Part shown: positions 27,231 to 40,497 of the stretch, in pieces | Layout: every line of letters begins with the position of its first letter | Position numbering within the stretch: position 1 is the stretch's first letter | Position numbers and translations under genes: made by a program | From: Streptomyces thinghirensis | Lineage (GTDB): Bacteria > Actinomycetota > Actinomycetia > Streptomycetales > Streptomycetaceae | Assembly (NCBI GenBank): GCA_021502835.1 | Contig: JAKFGP010000008.1 | Span: 414,558-478,557 of the forward strand | Direction: 5' to 3' | DNA: 64,000 nucleotides | Notes under the pieces: model-generated | Database searches by the model: none | What the model was told of the DNA's origin: nothing | Seen by the model: the letters and a program-made list of their open reading frames with translations, nothing else

Positions 27231-28099
27231 ATGGCACATTCACCGAACAAGTACGCCGACTTCGAGGGGCTGCGGGAGCGGGCGGTGGCGCTGCGGCGCG
27301 AAGGACTCAGCCGACGCCAGATCCGCGACCGACTGCACGTCGACAACAACGACATCCTCAACCGACTCCTGGAGGGTGAGCCGCCTCCGGAATGGACGAA
27401 GCGCCTGAACGCGAAGGACGACGTGGGGAGCGGGCACGGGAGCTACGGCTCCAGGGATGGACGTACGACCAGATCCAGGTGGAGCTGGGGTGCAGCAAGG
27501 GCTCGATCTCACTCTGGGTGCGGGACCTACCGAAGCCGGAGCGGCGGGAGCCATCTGAGCAGGCGAAGCTCGCGGCACGGAAGCGGTGGGAACATGAGCT
27601 GGCGGTGCGCGATGCCGCACGCGAGCAGACCAAGGCGGCGGCGCTGCAGAGGTCGGTCGCATGACCGAAGAGGGAGCTGTTCCTTCTCGGCGTGGGGCTC
27701 TACTGGGCAGAGGGGGCGAAGGACAAGATCTACAGCCGCCGCGAGTACGTCCTCTTCGTCAACAGCGATCCCGACATGATCAAAGTGTTCATCGCCTGGC
27801 TCGAACTGCTCAAAGTGGAGCGCGAGCGCCTGCGATTCCGCGTAATGATCCACGAGAACGCCGATGTAGCGGCTGCGGAGCAGTACTGGGCATCCCTCGT
27901 GTGCACGGACACCACCCGCTTCGGGAAGACGACACTCAAGAAGCACAACCCCAAGACGGTCCGCAAGAACGTGGGCGATCACTACCGTGGCTGCCTGGTC
28001 ATCGGTGTCGTGCAGAGTGCTGATCTGTACCGACGGATCGAAGGCTGGTGGAACGGAATCGTTCTTGGCAGTGCGCCAGCCTCCTCCGGTAAGGTCTGA
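27231..28099 (+). CDS. HTH protein with LAGLIDADG-like C-terminal domain
   Basis: The reconstructed length is about 290 residues. Two successive resolvase/Sigma70-like helix-turn-helix units are seen: LRREGLSRRQIRDRLHVDNN near residue 25 and LRLQGWTYDQIQVELGCSKG near residue 75, the second followed by SISLWVRDLPKP. The C-terminal domain opens ELFLLGVGLYWAEGAKD, a variant of the LAGLIDADG helix, and continues VLFVNSDPDMIKVFIAWL and GCLVIGVVQSADLYRRIEGW, the layout of a single-repeat homing-endonuclease fold. Frameshifts occur near 27420, 27660 and 27670. A similar single-gene product is conserved in Streptomyces from memory. Like WhiA, it may be a domesticated DNA-binding protein (inference). 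ATG 27225 is an alternative start. It ends nine bases before tRNA-Gln. Confidence 0.7.
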
Positions 28100-28107
28100 G
28101 GCAGCGA

Positions 28108-28181
28108 TCCGCCGTAGTGTAATTGGCAGCACGGCACCCTTTGGAGGTGTTTCGGTCTAGGTTCGAGTCCTAGCGGCGGAG
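28108..28181 (+). tRNA. tRNA-Gln (anticodon TTG)
   Basis: A seven-base acceptor stem TCCGCCG (28108-28114) pairs with CGGCGGA (28174-28180), followed by discriminator G 28181. The anticodon loop CTTTGGA gives anticodon TTG. The T-arm GGTTCGAGTCC is canonical and the D-arm contains AATTGGCAGC. The 3' CCA is not encoded. It lies between the HTH/LAGLIDADG-like gene and glmU. Confidence 0.95.
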
Positions 28182-28187
28182 CTGCCA

Positions 28188-28217
28188 GCGGGCCCTGATC
28201 ACACAGTCAGGGCCCGC
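28188..28217 (+). terminator. Terminator after tRNA-Gln
   Basis: GCGGGCCCTGA pairs with TCAGGGCCCGC in a perfect 11-bp stem around an eight-base loop, starting seven bases beyond the tRNA. It should end the tRNA transcript and separate it from glmU. Confidence 0.85.
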
Positions 28218-28287
28218 ACTCATGTCCCCCACAAACCACCCCCGGTATCCTGCGGATGTCCACCCCACCCAAAGCCGAAGGGCATCC

Positions 28288-29862
<1,575 letters not shown>

Positions 29863-29866
<4 letters not shown>

Positions 29867-30838
29867 CCGGGATCAAGACGACCGGCGAGAAAAAGCCGAT
29901 GTTCTTCTCGGCCGCGCCCACCGAGCTTGCCGAGGAGATCGCCCACCAGCTGGGTATCGGGGTCGTCCCGACGAAGGCCTTCGACTTCGCCAACGGCGAG
30001 ATCTACGTGCGTTATCGGAGTCGGCGCGTGGTGCGGACTGTTTCCTGATCCAGGAGCCACACGGCCCCGATCAGCAAGTGGGTCATGGAGCAGCTGATCA
30101 CGATCGACGCGTTGAAGCGCGCGTCGGCCCGCTCCATCACCATCATCGTGCCGTTCTACGGTTACGCGCGGCAGGACAAGAAGCAACCGGGGACGTGAAC
30201 CGATCTCGGCGCGTCTGATCGCGGATTCTGATGAAGGCCACGGGTGCGGACCGGATCCTGGCCGTGGATCTGCACACGGACCAGATCCAGGGCTTCTTCG
30301 ACGGCCCGGTGGACCACCTGTTCGGCGCTAGCCGTTGCTGGCGGACTACGTGGGCGCGAAGGTGGACCGCTCGAAGCCGACGGTGGTCTCCCCGGACGCC
30401 GGCCGGGTGCGGGTGGCGGACCGCTGTGCGACCGTCTGGGCGCGCCGCTGGCGATCGTGCACAAGCGGCGCGACAAGGGACGTGGCGAACCAGGTCACGG
30501 TGCACGAGGTCGTCGGTGACGTGAAGGGCCGGATCTGTGTCCTGGTCGACGACATGATCGACACCGGTGGCACGATCTGCGCCGCGGCGGACGCCCTGTT
30601 CGCGCACGGTGCGGAGGACGTCATCGAGGACGGCGACGCACGGTGTGCTGTCGGGTCCGGCGCCGGACCGGCTGAAGAACTCGAAGGTGAGTGAGTTCGT
30701 GTTCACGGACATCTGCCGCCGGCCGCGACGAGCTGGAGCTGGACAAGATCACGGTGCTGTCGATCGCGCCGACGATCGCGCGTGCGGTGCGTGAGGTGTT
30801 CGAGGACGGTTCAGGGTGACGGCCTGTTCGAGCAGTAG
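29863..30838 (+). CDS. prs: Ribose-phosphate pyrophosphokinase
   Basis: This enzyme makes PRPP for nucleotides, His and Trp. The reconstructed length is about 324 residues, the usual size. Diagnostic parts are [70 protein letters not shown] (substrate-binding His), [35 protein letters not shown], and the PRPP loop [20 protein letters not shown]. Shifts occur near 30015, 30060, 30185, 30330, 30415, 30475, 30630, 30712 and 30812. GTG 29863 has GAGGAGA eight bases upstream. It follows glmU without a terminator, as in other Streptomyces, so glmU and prs are probably cotranscribed. Confidence 0.95.
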
Positions 30839-30861
30839 TGGCGTCGGCCCATAAACCGTTC

Positions 30862-30920
30862 TGCAGGGCGGCCGCCCCTGATCGTTTTGGGTGTCGGCCT
30901 TCCTCTCCGAGTAGACACCC
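30862..30920 (+). terminator. Possible terminator/attenuator hairpins between prs and rplY
   Basis: Two weak hairpins follow prs: CAGGGCGG/CCGCCCCTG (30863-30879, one bulge), followed by ATCGTTTTGG, and GGGTGTC/GACACCC (30889-30920). The first, followed by a T run, looks like a partial terminator. The second may fold in the rplY leader. Confidence 0.4.
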
Positions 30921-31060
30921 AAGTTGCGCCGGCGAGGGAGGCCGTACTCGTCTCTCCTCGGAGGTGTGTGGTACGGCGGTCCGTTATCGACGCGCTCTTT
31001 CGTAGCGGGCCGTTCGTGGCCGGGTGACCACGTCCGTTCTGATTTCTACGAGGAGTGATC

Positions 31061-31646
31061 ATGTCTGAGGTAAAAGCTCACCGCCACGACGCCTAGCGAA
31101 GTGTCAAGGGTGCCGCGCGCCGCACCTTCGCCGTTTGCGACAAGGTTCCGGGGTGTTCTGCACTGGTCACGGTTCGGGACCCGCTACACCTGACGCTTCC
31201 GGGTCACGACCTGCTGATGGCGCTGCGCGCCGAACGTCCTGATCGCGCTGGACATCGACGGCAAGACCAACGAGCTGGCGATCCCCGAAGTCCGTGCAGC
31301 GTGACCCGATCAAGGGCTTCCTGGAGCACGTCGACCTGCAGCTGGTGAAGCGCGGCGAGACGGTCAGCGTCGAGATCTACGTGCAGACCGAGGGCGAGCT
31401 GGCCCCGGGCGGCACCTGCTGGAGCACGTCCTGAACGCTGCCGGTCGAGGCCGGGGCCGCCTCCCGGAGTCGGTCACCGTCTCCGTCGAGGGTCTGGAGG
31501 CCGGCGCCCATCCTGGCCAAGGACATCCCGCTCCCGGCCGGCACCAAGCTGGCCGTCGAGGAGGACACGGTCGTCCTCCAGGTCCTGGCCGCGCAGGCCG
31601 AGGAGGCCCCGCCGAGGGTGGGGGCGACGAGGCCGCCGAGGCCTGA
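31061..31646 (+). CDS. rplY: 50S ribosomal protein L25 (Ctc/TL5 general stress form)
   Basis: The reconstructed length is about 195 residues, i.e. the long TL5/CTC form that binds 5S rRNA. Visible segments are MSEVK then LTATT, LHLTLPGHDLLMALR, LIALDIDGKTNELAIP, SVQRDPIKGFLEHVDLQLVK, ETVSVEIYVQTEGELAPGG, LLEHVLNALPVEAGA, TVSVEGLEAGAILAKDIPLP, KLAVEEDTVVLQVLAAQAEE, ending GDEAAEA. The first 150 bases are badly damaged (a shift in the AAAA at codon 5, then several more), and further shifts lie near 31230, 31288, 31412, 31450, 31510 and 31612. ATG 31061 has AGGAG seven bases upstream. It precedes pth, a conserved pairing. Confidence 0.88.
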
Positions 31647-31755
31647 TCCTCGCTACGGTCTTCTGGTCGTCGGCCGCTGTTCCCGTGCGGGGCAGCGGCC
31701 GACGCGCCTGTGCGGACGGGGTGGACTGGTATGAGGATACGAAGGAGACAGGGAC

Positions 31756-32353
31756 GTGACGACGGACGCGGGTGCGCCCCTGGCTGGTGGCCGGTCTCGG
31801 CAATCCGGGCCCCGAGTACGCCTCGAACCGGCACAACGTCGGTTTCATGGTGGCGGATCTGCTGGCGGAGCGGATCGGGGCACGGTTCAAGCGGCACGGA
31901 AGGCGCAGGCGCAGGTGGTCGAGGGGCGGATCGGGCCGCCCGGGCCGGCCAACCGGCGGGTGATCCTGGCGAAGCTGATGTCGTTCATGAACGTGTCGGG
32001 CGGGCCGGTGACGGCGCTGCGGGACTTCTACAAGGTGCCGGTCGGCAACATCGTGGCGATCCACGACGAGTTGGACATCGACTACGGCGTACTGCGGCTG
32101 AAGCTGGGCGGCGGCGACAACGGCCACAACGGGCTGAAGTCGATCACCAAGGCGCTCGGGTCCGGACTACCACCGGGTGCGGTTCGGGATCGGGCGGCCG
32201 CCGGGACGGATGCCGGTGGCGGACTTCGTGCTGCGGGACTTCTCGTCGACGGAGCGCAAGGAGCTGGACTACTTCGTGGACCGGGCGACGGACGCGGTCG
32301 AGGCTCTGGTGATCGAGGGGCTGGAGCGGGCGCAGAGCGCGTACAACTCCTGA
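31756..32353 (+). CDS. pth: Peptidyl-tRNA hydrolase
   Basis: Pth recycles tRNA from prematurely released peptidyl-tRNA. The reconstructed length is about 199 residues. Motifs are [20 protein letters not shown] (catalytic His in NRHNVGF), [30 protein letters not shown] and [16 protein letters not shown] (the second active-site region), and [15 protein letters not shown]. Shifts occur near 31775, 31902 and 32165. GTG 31756 has GAAGGAG eight bases upstream. The frame after the last shift runs intact to SAYNS and the stop at 32351-32353. Confidence 0.93.
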
Positions 32354-32429
32354 CCGCGCCTCGGGCCCGCGTACAACTCCGGACTTGTCCGTCGATGGTT
32401 CGCGGGGCGAGTTGACCGAACGCACAGGT

Positions 32430-32953
32430 ATGGCCAATGATCCCGGCCATGCCTGCCTCAGGCCGCCGCCGCTGCCCGTCCCCGTCAGGCCTCACGCGCC
32501 GTGCTGCGGATTCGGCCGGGTCGCGGCCATGGGCACGGTGACGGCGCTGATCCTGATCGCCGGCGTGTGGGCGTCCTGGGGTACGGCGCAGCACGTGCTG
32601 CTGACCAAGGGGCGGGAGCAGGGCACGGTCGAGGTGACGCGGTGCGGCGGGGGGACGTGCAGCGGGCCGTACGCGCCGGTGTCGGCAGGGTCGCAGGCGC
32701 GGGAGCGGGTCGTCATCGAGGACTCGGTCGCCGTGGCGCAGGGGGCGGACGTACTCCGTGGTGATGAAGCCCGGCAGTGACGACGTGGTGCGTTCGGGCC
32801 CGGCGGGGGTGCTGTACGCGTGGGTGCCGCTGGGCGGAGCGCTGCTGCTGGCGTCGGTGGTGGTGGCGGGCGGTCTGCGGCGGACCCCGGGCGGGGTGGG
32901 TGATGGCCGGCGCGGGCGTGGCCCTGCTGACGGCGGCGTTCGTGGCGGTCTGA
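32430..32953 (+). CDS. Small membrane protein with conserved Cys pair, unknown function
   Basis: A product of roughly 170 residues with a transmembrane helix near the N-terminus (VTALILIAGVWASWGTA), a presumed external domain with two Cys (EVTRCGGGTCSGPYAP), and two further C-terminal helices (VLYAWVPLGGALLLASVVVA and VMAGAGVALLTAAFVAV). Shifts lie near 32755 and 32900. The start is uncertain: ATG 32430 is the longest reasonable choice but lacks a clear Shine-Dalgarno sequence, and ATG 32529 would begin directly before the first helix. It lies between pth and ppc and is convergent with ppc. I do not recognise the family. Confidence 0.55.
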
Positions 32954-32971
32954 GGCGTCTGTAGCGTACGT

Positions 32972-33014
32972 GACGGTGCCCCCCGTGCTCTGGGTGAGCG
33001 CGGGGGCACCGTCG
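32972..33014. terminator. Bidirectional terminator before ppc
   Basis: GACGGTGCCCCCCG pairs with CGGGGGCACCGTCG (about 13 bp, one mismatch) around a 15-base loop. It separates the convergent small membrane protein gene and ppc. Confidence 0.75.
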
Positions 33015-33031
33015 TGCGTGCGGGGTCCGGG

Positions 33032-35771
<2,740 letters not shown>

Positions 35772-35967
35772 AGGTGCGGCTCCTTGCAGTGTTGAAGCTC
35801 GTCTGGGAGGGAACCCGGACGGCGTCTCGCGCGGCGGGCGCCGCTTACGGGCCGGACGTCCGGGAAGAATTCAGAGCGGACCGCGCTGTCCGACCGACTC
35901 CAGGATAGGTGTCGACCAGGACGCGCAGGCCCTCGAGCTCTTGCCGCGGGACGACGCGCTGCCATAC

Positions 35968-35997
35968 TTACGTCGCCGTAGGTTACGGAACCGTAGG
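35968..35997. promoter_or_regulatory. Two tandem operator-like palindromes upstream of the desaturase operon
   Basis: TTACGTCGCCGTAGG (35968-35982) and TTACGGAACCGTAGG (35983-35997) are adjacent copies of one element, YTACGGNNCCGTAR. The second is a near-perfect palindrome. They lie about 65-95 bases before the desaturase start and are the natural binding site for the TetR regulator encoded in the same operon. Confidence 0.7.
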
Positions 35998-36060
35998 AAA
36001 CCGTGCATGGTTCCCGAGACCCGGCACCGGACACAACCCTCGACCCCACAGGGGACGCGC

Positions 36061-37072
36061 ATGACCACGAGTTCCGATGTGATCCCAGACGCTCCGAAGC
36101 CCCTCCGACGGCACCGCCGCGCCCTCCGCCACGCTGGGCGGTGAGCAGAAGCGGTCCCTCGAGCAGATCACGCTGCTGCTGTTCATCACCGTCCCGTTCC
36201 TCGCGCTGGTGGCGGCGGTGCCGCTGGCGTGGGGCTGGGGCGTGAGCTGGCTGGACCTGGGCCTGCTGGTCTTCTTCTACTTCCTGGGCTGCCACGGCAT
36301 CACCATCGGCTTCCACCGTCACTTCACCCACGGCTCCTTCAAGGCCAAGCGGCCGCTGAAGATCGCGCTGGCGATCGCCGGCTCGATGGCCGTGGAGGGG
36401 CCGCTGGTCCGCTGGGTGGCCGACCACCGCAAGCACCACAAGTTCTCCGACGACGAGGGCGACCCGCACTCGCCGTGGCGCTACGGCGAGACGGTGCCGG
36501 CCCTGATGAAGGGCCTGTGGTGGGCCCACATCGCATGGATGTTCGACGAGGAGCAGACCTCGCAGGAGAAGTACGCCCCGGACCTGATCAAGGACCCGGC
36601 GCTGCGCGCGATCTCCCGCCAGTTCGTCCTGTGGACGCTGGTGTCGCTCGCCCTCCCGGCGCTGATCGGCGGGCTGGTCACGATGTCCTGGTGGGGCGCG
36701 TTCACCGGGTTCTTCTGGGGTTCACTCGTCCGGGTGGCGTTGCTGCACCACGTGACGTGGTCGATCAACTCGATCTGCCACGCGGTCGGCAAGCGCCCGT
36801 TCAAGTCGCGGGACCGTTCGGGCAACGTGTGGTGGCTGGCGATCCTGTCCTGCGGTGAGTCCTGGCACAACCTGCACCACGCCGACCCGACCTCGGCGCG
36901 GCACGGGGTGATGCGCGGGCAGCTGGACTCCTCCGCCCGGCTGATCCGCTGGTTCGAGCAGTTCGGGTGGGCGTACGACGTGCGGTGGCCGTCACGCTCG
37001 CGTATCGATTCCCGCCGCAACACGGACCAAGACGGCTCCCGCCGCCGGAAGGAAACCGTCGAAGCGGCATGA
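36061..37072 (+). CDS. Membrane fatty-acid (acyl-CoA delta-9 type) desaturase
   Basis: The reconstructed length is about 337 residues. The three His boxes of di-iron integral-membrane desaturases are present: GFHRHFTHGSF, DHRKHHKFSD and ESWHNLHHADPTSARHG. Four to six hydrophobic segments (e.g. LLLFITVPFLALVAAVPLAW, LDLGLLVFFYFLGCHGI) match stearoyl-CoA-type enzymes that introduce a double bond and control membrane fluidity. One shift near 36100 follows MTTSSDVIPDAPK. The stop overlaps the ATG of the TetR gene (ATGA), so enzyme and regulator are co-expressed. Twin palindromes upstream suggest autoregulation by fatty-acid status (inference). Confidence 0.92.
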
Positions 37073-37747
37073 TGGTCGGCGTGGCGACCGACTCCAGCAG
37101 CACCCCGAGCAATGAGAAGCCGCGGCGCGCGCGTCGTACCCGGATGACCGGTGCCGAGCGCCGCCAGCAGTTGCTGGAGATCGGTCGCACCCTCTTCGCG
37201 GCGAAGGGTTTCGAGGGCACGTCGGTGGAGGAGATCGCGGCGAAGGCCGGGGTGTCCAAACCGGTGGTGTACGAGCACTTCGGCGGCAAAGGGAGGGGCT
37301 GTACGCGGTGGTGGTGGACCGTGAGATGCGGCGGCTGCTGGACATGGTGACCAGCTCCTGACCGCCGGCCACCCCCGCGAGCTGTGCGAGCAGGCGGCCT
37401 TCGCGCTCCTCGATTACATCGAGGAGTACACGGACGGCTTCCGCATCCTGGTCCGCGACTCACCCATCCCGCAGTCCACGGGTTCCTTCGCCTCCCTCAT
37501 CTCGGACATCGCCACCCAGGTGGAGGACATCCTGGGCCGCGAGTTCAAGAACCGCGGCTTCGACGCCAAACTGGCCCCGCTGTACGCGCAGGCGCTGGTC
37601 GGCATGGTCGCACTGACCGGGCAGTGGTGGCTGGACGTGCGCAAGCCGAAGAAGGCGGAGGTGGCGGCGCACCTGGTGAACCTGGCGTGGCACGGACTGG
37701 ACGGCCTGGAGCCGAAGCCGCGGCTGATAGGGCACCGCAAGAGCTGA
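37069..37747 (+). CDS. TetR-family regulator of the desaturase operon
   Basis: The reconstructed length is about 225 residues. The N-terminal DNA-binding domain reads RRQQLLEIGRTLFAAKGFEG, TSVEEIAAKAGVSKPVVYEH, then FGGKEGLYAVVVDREMRRLL. The C-terminal ligand domain contains AFALLDYIEEYTDGFRILVR, SIPIPQS-like DSPIPQSTGSFASL, and LAPLYAQALVGMVALTGQWW, which is seen in regulators of fatty-acid genes. Shifts lie near 37290 and 37360. ATG 37069 overlaps the desaturase stop; GTG 37081 (VATDSSSTPSNEK) is the alternative. It probably senses acyl-CoA or fatty acids and binds the twin palindromes at 35968-35997 (inference). Confidence 0.85.
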
Positions 37748-37796
37748 GCGCCGGCCGGCGGGGCGGCACGTCTCATCGTCCGACGTGCGACGTCCG

Positions 37797-37830
37797 TCAC
37801 CGCTCACGCTCACCGCTCACCGCTCACCGC
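37797..37830. repeat. Five-unit tandem repeat of TCACCGC
   Basis: TCACCGC is repeated five times, the second unit lacking one C, immediately before the Shine-Dalgarno sequence of the CoA-transferase gene. Seven-base units make it prone to slippage and it lies in the untranslated leader. Confidence 0.75.
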
Positions 37831-37846
37831 ACCGGGGAGAACACTG

Positions 37847-39021
37847 ATGCAGCCGCTGCGCGCGAGTCACCGTCGTCTCGCTCGAACAGGCGGTCGCCGC
37901 GCCGTACGCCAGCCGCCAGCTCGCCGACCTCGGCGCCCGGGTGATCAAGGTGGAGCGCCCCGGGGCGGGGGACTTCGCCCGCGCCTACGACACCCGCGTA
38001 CGCGGCCTGAGCTCGCACTTCGTCTGGGTGAACCGCAACAAGGAGTCCCTCACCCTGGACTTCAAGGACCCGCGCGGCATGGACGTACTGCACCGCCTGA
38101 TCGCGAAGGCCGATGTCTTCCTGCAGAACCTGGCGCCGGGGGCGGCGGCCCGGGCCGGGCTCGGTGCCGGGGAACTGCGCGCACGGCACCCGCGCCTCAT
38201 CGTGTGCGACATCTCCGGCTACGGCGCCCCGGCCCGTACGAGGGCCGCAAGGCGTACGACCTGATGGTGCAGTCCGAGTCGGGGCTGCTGTCCGTCACGG
38301 GCACGCCGGACGACATGGCCAAGGTGGGCGTCTCGGTGTCGGACATCGCCGCCGGGATGTACGCGTACAGCTCGATCCTCGGCGCGCTGCTGGAGCGCGG
38401 GCGGACGGGCCGGGGCACGCACCTGGACGTGTCGATGCTGGAGGCCACCGTGGAGTGGATGGGCTTCCCCTCTACTACGCCTTCGACGGGGCCGAGCCGC
38501 CCCCGCGGGCGGGCGCCGCGCACGCGACGATCCACCCGTACGGGCCCTTCACGGCGGGTGACGGCAAGGTCGTCATGATGGCGATCCAGAACGACCGCGA
38601 GTGGCGCGGTTTCTGCACGGGCTTCCTGGACCGCCCGGAGCTGGCCGAGCACCCGGACTACGCCACCAACGCGGACCGCAACGCGCACCGGGAGGCGCTG
38701 GGCGCGCTGATCGCGGCCCGTTTCGCGGAGCTGACCAGCGCCGAGGCGATGGAACGGCTCAGCGCGGTGCCGGTCGCGAGCGCCCGGGTGAACACGCTCG
38801 CCGAGGTGTGGGACCACCCCCAGCTGGCGGCGCGCGGCCGCTGGCACCAGGTGCCCACGCCGGCCGGTCCCGTACCGGCGCTCGCCCCGCCGGGCCCGAC
38901 CGGGGACGCGCCCCGCATGGACGCGGTACCGGCACCGGGCGAGCACACCCGCGCCGTACTCGGCGAGCTGGGGCTGTCCGAGGAGGCCGTGGACGCGCTC
39001 GTCGCGGACGGGGTGGCGTGA
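37847..39021 (+). CDS. CaiB/BaiF-type (family III) CoA-transferase
   Basis: The reconstructed length is about 391 residues, normal for the family. VVSLEQAVAAPYASRQLADL, GARVIKVERPGAGDFARAYD, SHFVWVNRNKESLTLDFKDP (the Asp of DFK region contacts CoA), RHPRLIVCDISGYG, YDLMVQSESGLLSVTGTPDD (catalytic-region Asp), and RTGRGTHLDVSMLEATVEWM identify it. Such enzymes move CoA between carboxylic acids such as carnitine, formyl/oxalyl or branched acids, and the substrate here is unknown. Shifts occur near 37862, 38232 and 38470. ATG 37847 has GGGGAGA eight bases upstream. The gene is separate from, but codirectional with, the desaturase operon. Confidence 0.9.
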
Positions 39022-39046
39022 GCGGGGACCCGACCGACCGCGCCGG

Positions 39047-39869
39047 TCAGCGGGTGCCCTCCTTCCGCGCGACGGCGAAGACGCGGCGGAAGGGGGAACG
39101 GGGTGCCGTGCGCCCCGGCGGGGTAGGCGGCGCGCAGGACGTTCCGGTACTCCTCGACGAACGCGTCGCGCGCCGCCGGGTCGTCGTCGAGCGCGGTGAG
39201 CACGGGCCGCAGCCCCGTCCCCTTCACCCAGTCCAGTACGGCGTCCTCGCCGGGCAGCAGATGGACGTACGTCGTCTCCCAGACGTCGGCGGTGCAGCCG
39301 GCGGCGGTCAGGTGGGCGAGGTAGGCCTCGGGCGTGAGGACGGCACCGTCGTGGCGCAGGGTGCCGGTGAGGCGGTCCCGCCAGCGCCGGGAGTGGGCGA
39401 GTTCGCGCATCAGTCGGTGGCTGGGGGCGTCGAAGTTGCCGGGCACCTGGAAGGCGAGGACGCCGCCGGGGGCGAGAGCGCCGATCCAGTCGGCGAAGCG
39501 CTCGACATGACCGGGGACCCACTGGAGGGTGGCGTTGCTGATGAGGAGGTCGCACGGCTCGGCGGGGGTCCAGGTGCGGGCGTCGGCGGGGGCGAAGTCG
39601 ATGCGGCCGCCCTGCGGTGTGGGCCCGGCGTGTTCCCGGGCCCGTTCGAGCATCCGGGATGAGTTGTCGTAGCCGGTGACGCGGGCGGTGGGCCAGCGGT
39701 CGGCGAGCAGGACGGTGACGTTGCCGGGGCCGCAGCCGAGGTCGGCGATGCGGGGCGGTTCGCCGGGCAGATCCGGGACGCGGGCGAGGAGGTCGGTGAA
39801 AGGGCGGGCGCGGGGCCCGGCGTGGCGCAGATACTGGGCGGGGTCCCACGTGGGCGCGGTGGCGGGCAT
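39047..39869 (-). CDS. tam: Trans-aconitate 2-methyltransferase-like SAM methyltransferase
   Basis: About 274 residues. WDPAQYLRHAGPRARPFTDL and LGCGPGNVTVLLADRWPTAR (SAM motif I), SNATLQWVPGHVERFADWIG, and VHLLPGEDAVLDWVKGTGLR match Tam, which methylates trans-aconitate formed from cis-aconitate. One shift near 39103, in a CCCCC run, is needed to end the protein at FRRVFAVARKEGTR. ATG 39869 follows GGAGG at four bases. It is divergent from a MarR regulator across a spacer containing a palindrome, so it is a likely target of that regulator. Confidence 0.9.
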
Positions 39870-39934
39870 GGAGCCTCCAGGAGCTGGACCGGGCCGGCTG
39901 TCCGGGCCGGGTACCCAGCGTCGCCCGCAAACTA

Positions 39935-39948
39935 TCTCGACGTCAAGA
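39935..39948. promoter_or_regulatory. MarR-type operator between tam and marR
   Basis: TCTCGACGTCAAGA is palindromic around GACGTC, and related half-sites (TCAACATCAAGA, CACGTCGACA) follow towards the MarR gene. The position, within the 129-base divergent spacer, and the resemblance to Streptomyces MarR/OhrR boxes (TCTTGACGTCGAGA class) support a role as operator for both genes. Confidence 0.65.
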
Positions 39949-39998
39949 CAGTCAACATCAAGAGACTTCACGTCGACACAACCACTACACTGATCGTC

Positions 39999-40497
39999 AT
40001 GGAGGACGAGGTCGATCGGCTGGTCGCAGCGTGGCGCCGGGAGCGCCCGGACCTCGACGTGGAACCGCTCGAGGTACTGAGCCGGGTCAGCAGGCTCGCC
40101 CGGCACCTGGACCGCGCACGCCGCCTGGCCTTCTCCGAACACGAACTGGAGCCCTGGGAGTTCGACGTCCTGACGGCCCTGCGCCGCGCGGGCACCCCGT
40201 ACCAGCTCTCGCCGGGACAGCTCCTCACCCAGACCCTGGTCACCTCGGGCACGATGACCAACCGTATCGACCGCCTGGCCAAGAAAGGCCTGGTGGAGCG
40301 CCTGCCCGACCCCAGCGACCGGCGCGGCGTACTGGTCCGGCTCACGGACGAGGGCCGCGACCGCGCCGACCAGTCGCTCGCCGGCCTCCTGGCGCAGGAG
40401 GCGCGCCATCCTGGCCGAACTCTCCCGGGCCCAGCGCAGCGAGCTGGCGGCGCTGCTACGCCAGCTGACCGCCCCGTTCGACAACATCCCCGGTTAG
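39999..40497 (+). CDS. MarR-family transcriptional regulator
   Basis: About 166 residues with one shift near 40407. The winged helix-turn-helix is plain: LEPWEFDVLTALRRAG, LSPGQLLTQTLVTSGTMTNR as recognition helix, IDRLAKKGLVERLPDPSDRR and GVLVRLTDEGRDRADQSLAG as wing. The C-terminal dimerisation helix reads ILAELSRAQRSELAALLRQL. No Cys is present near the N-terminus, so it is not a one-Cys OhrR sensor. It faces the tam-like gene across a palindrome and probably represses itself and that gene. The end overlaps the convergent LuxR regulator gene by about 42 bases. Confidence 0.9.

Noticed and set aside
30862..30879. Possible regulatory RNA or riboswitch between prs and rplY
   Set aside because: Only short imperfect stems are visible. 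There is no conserved riboswitch core and the region is affected by sequence errors.
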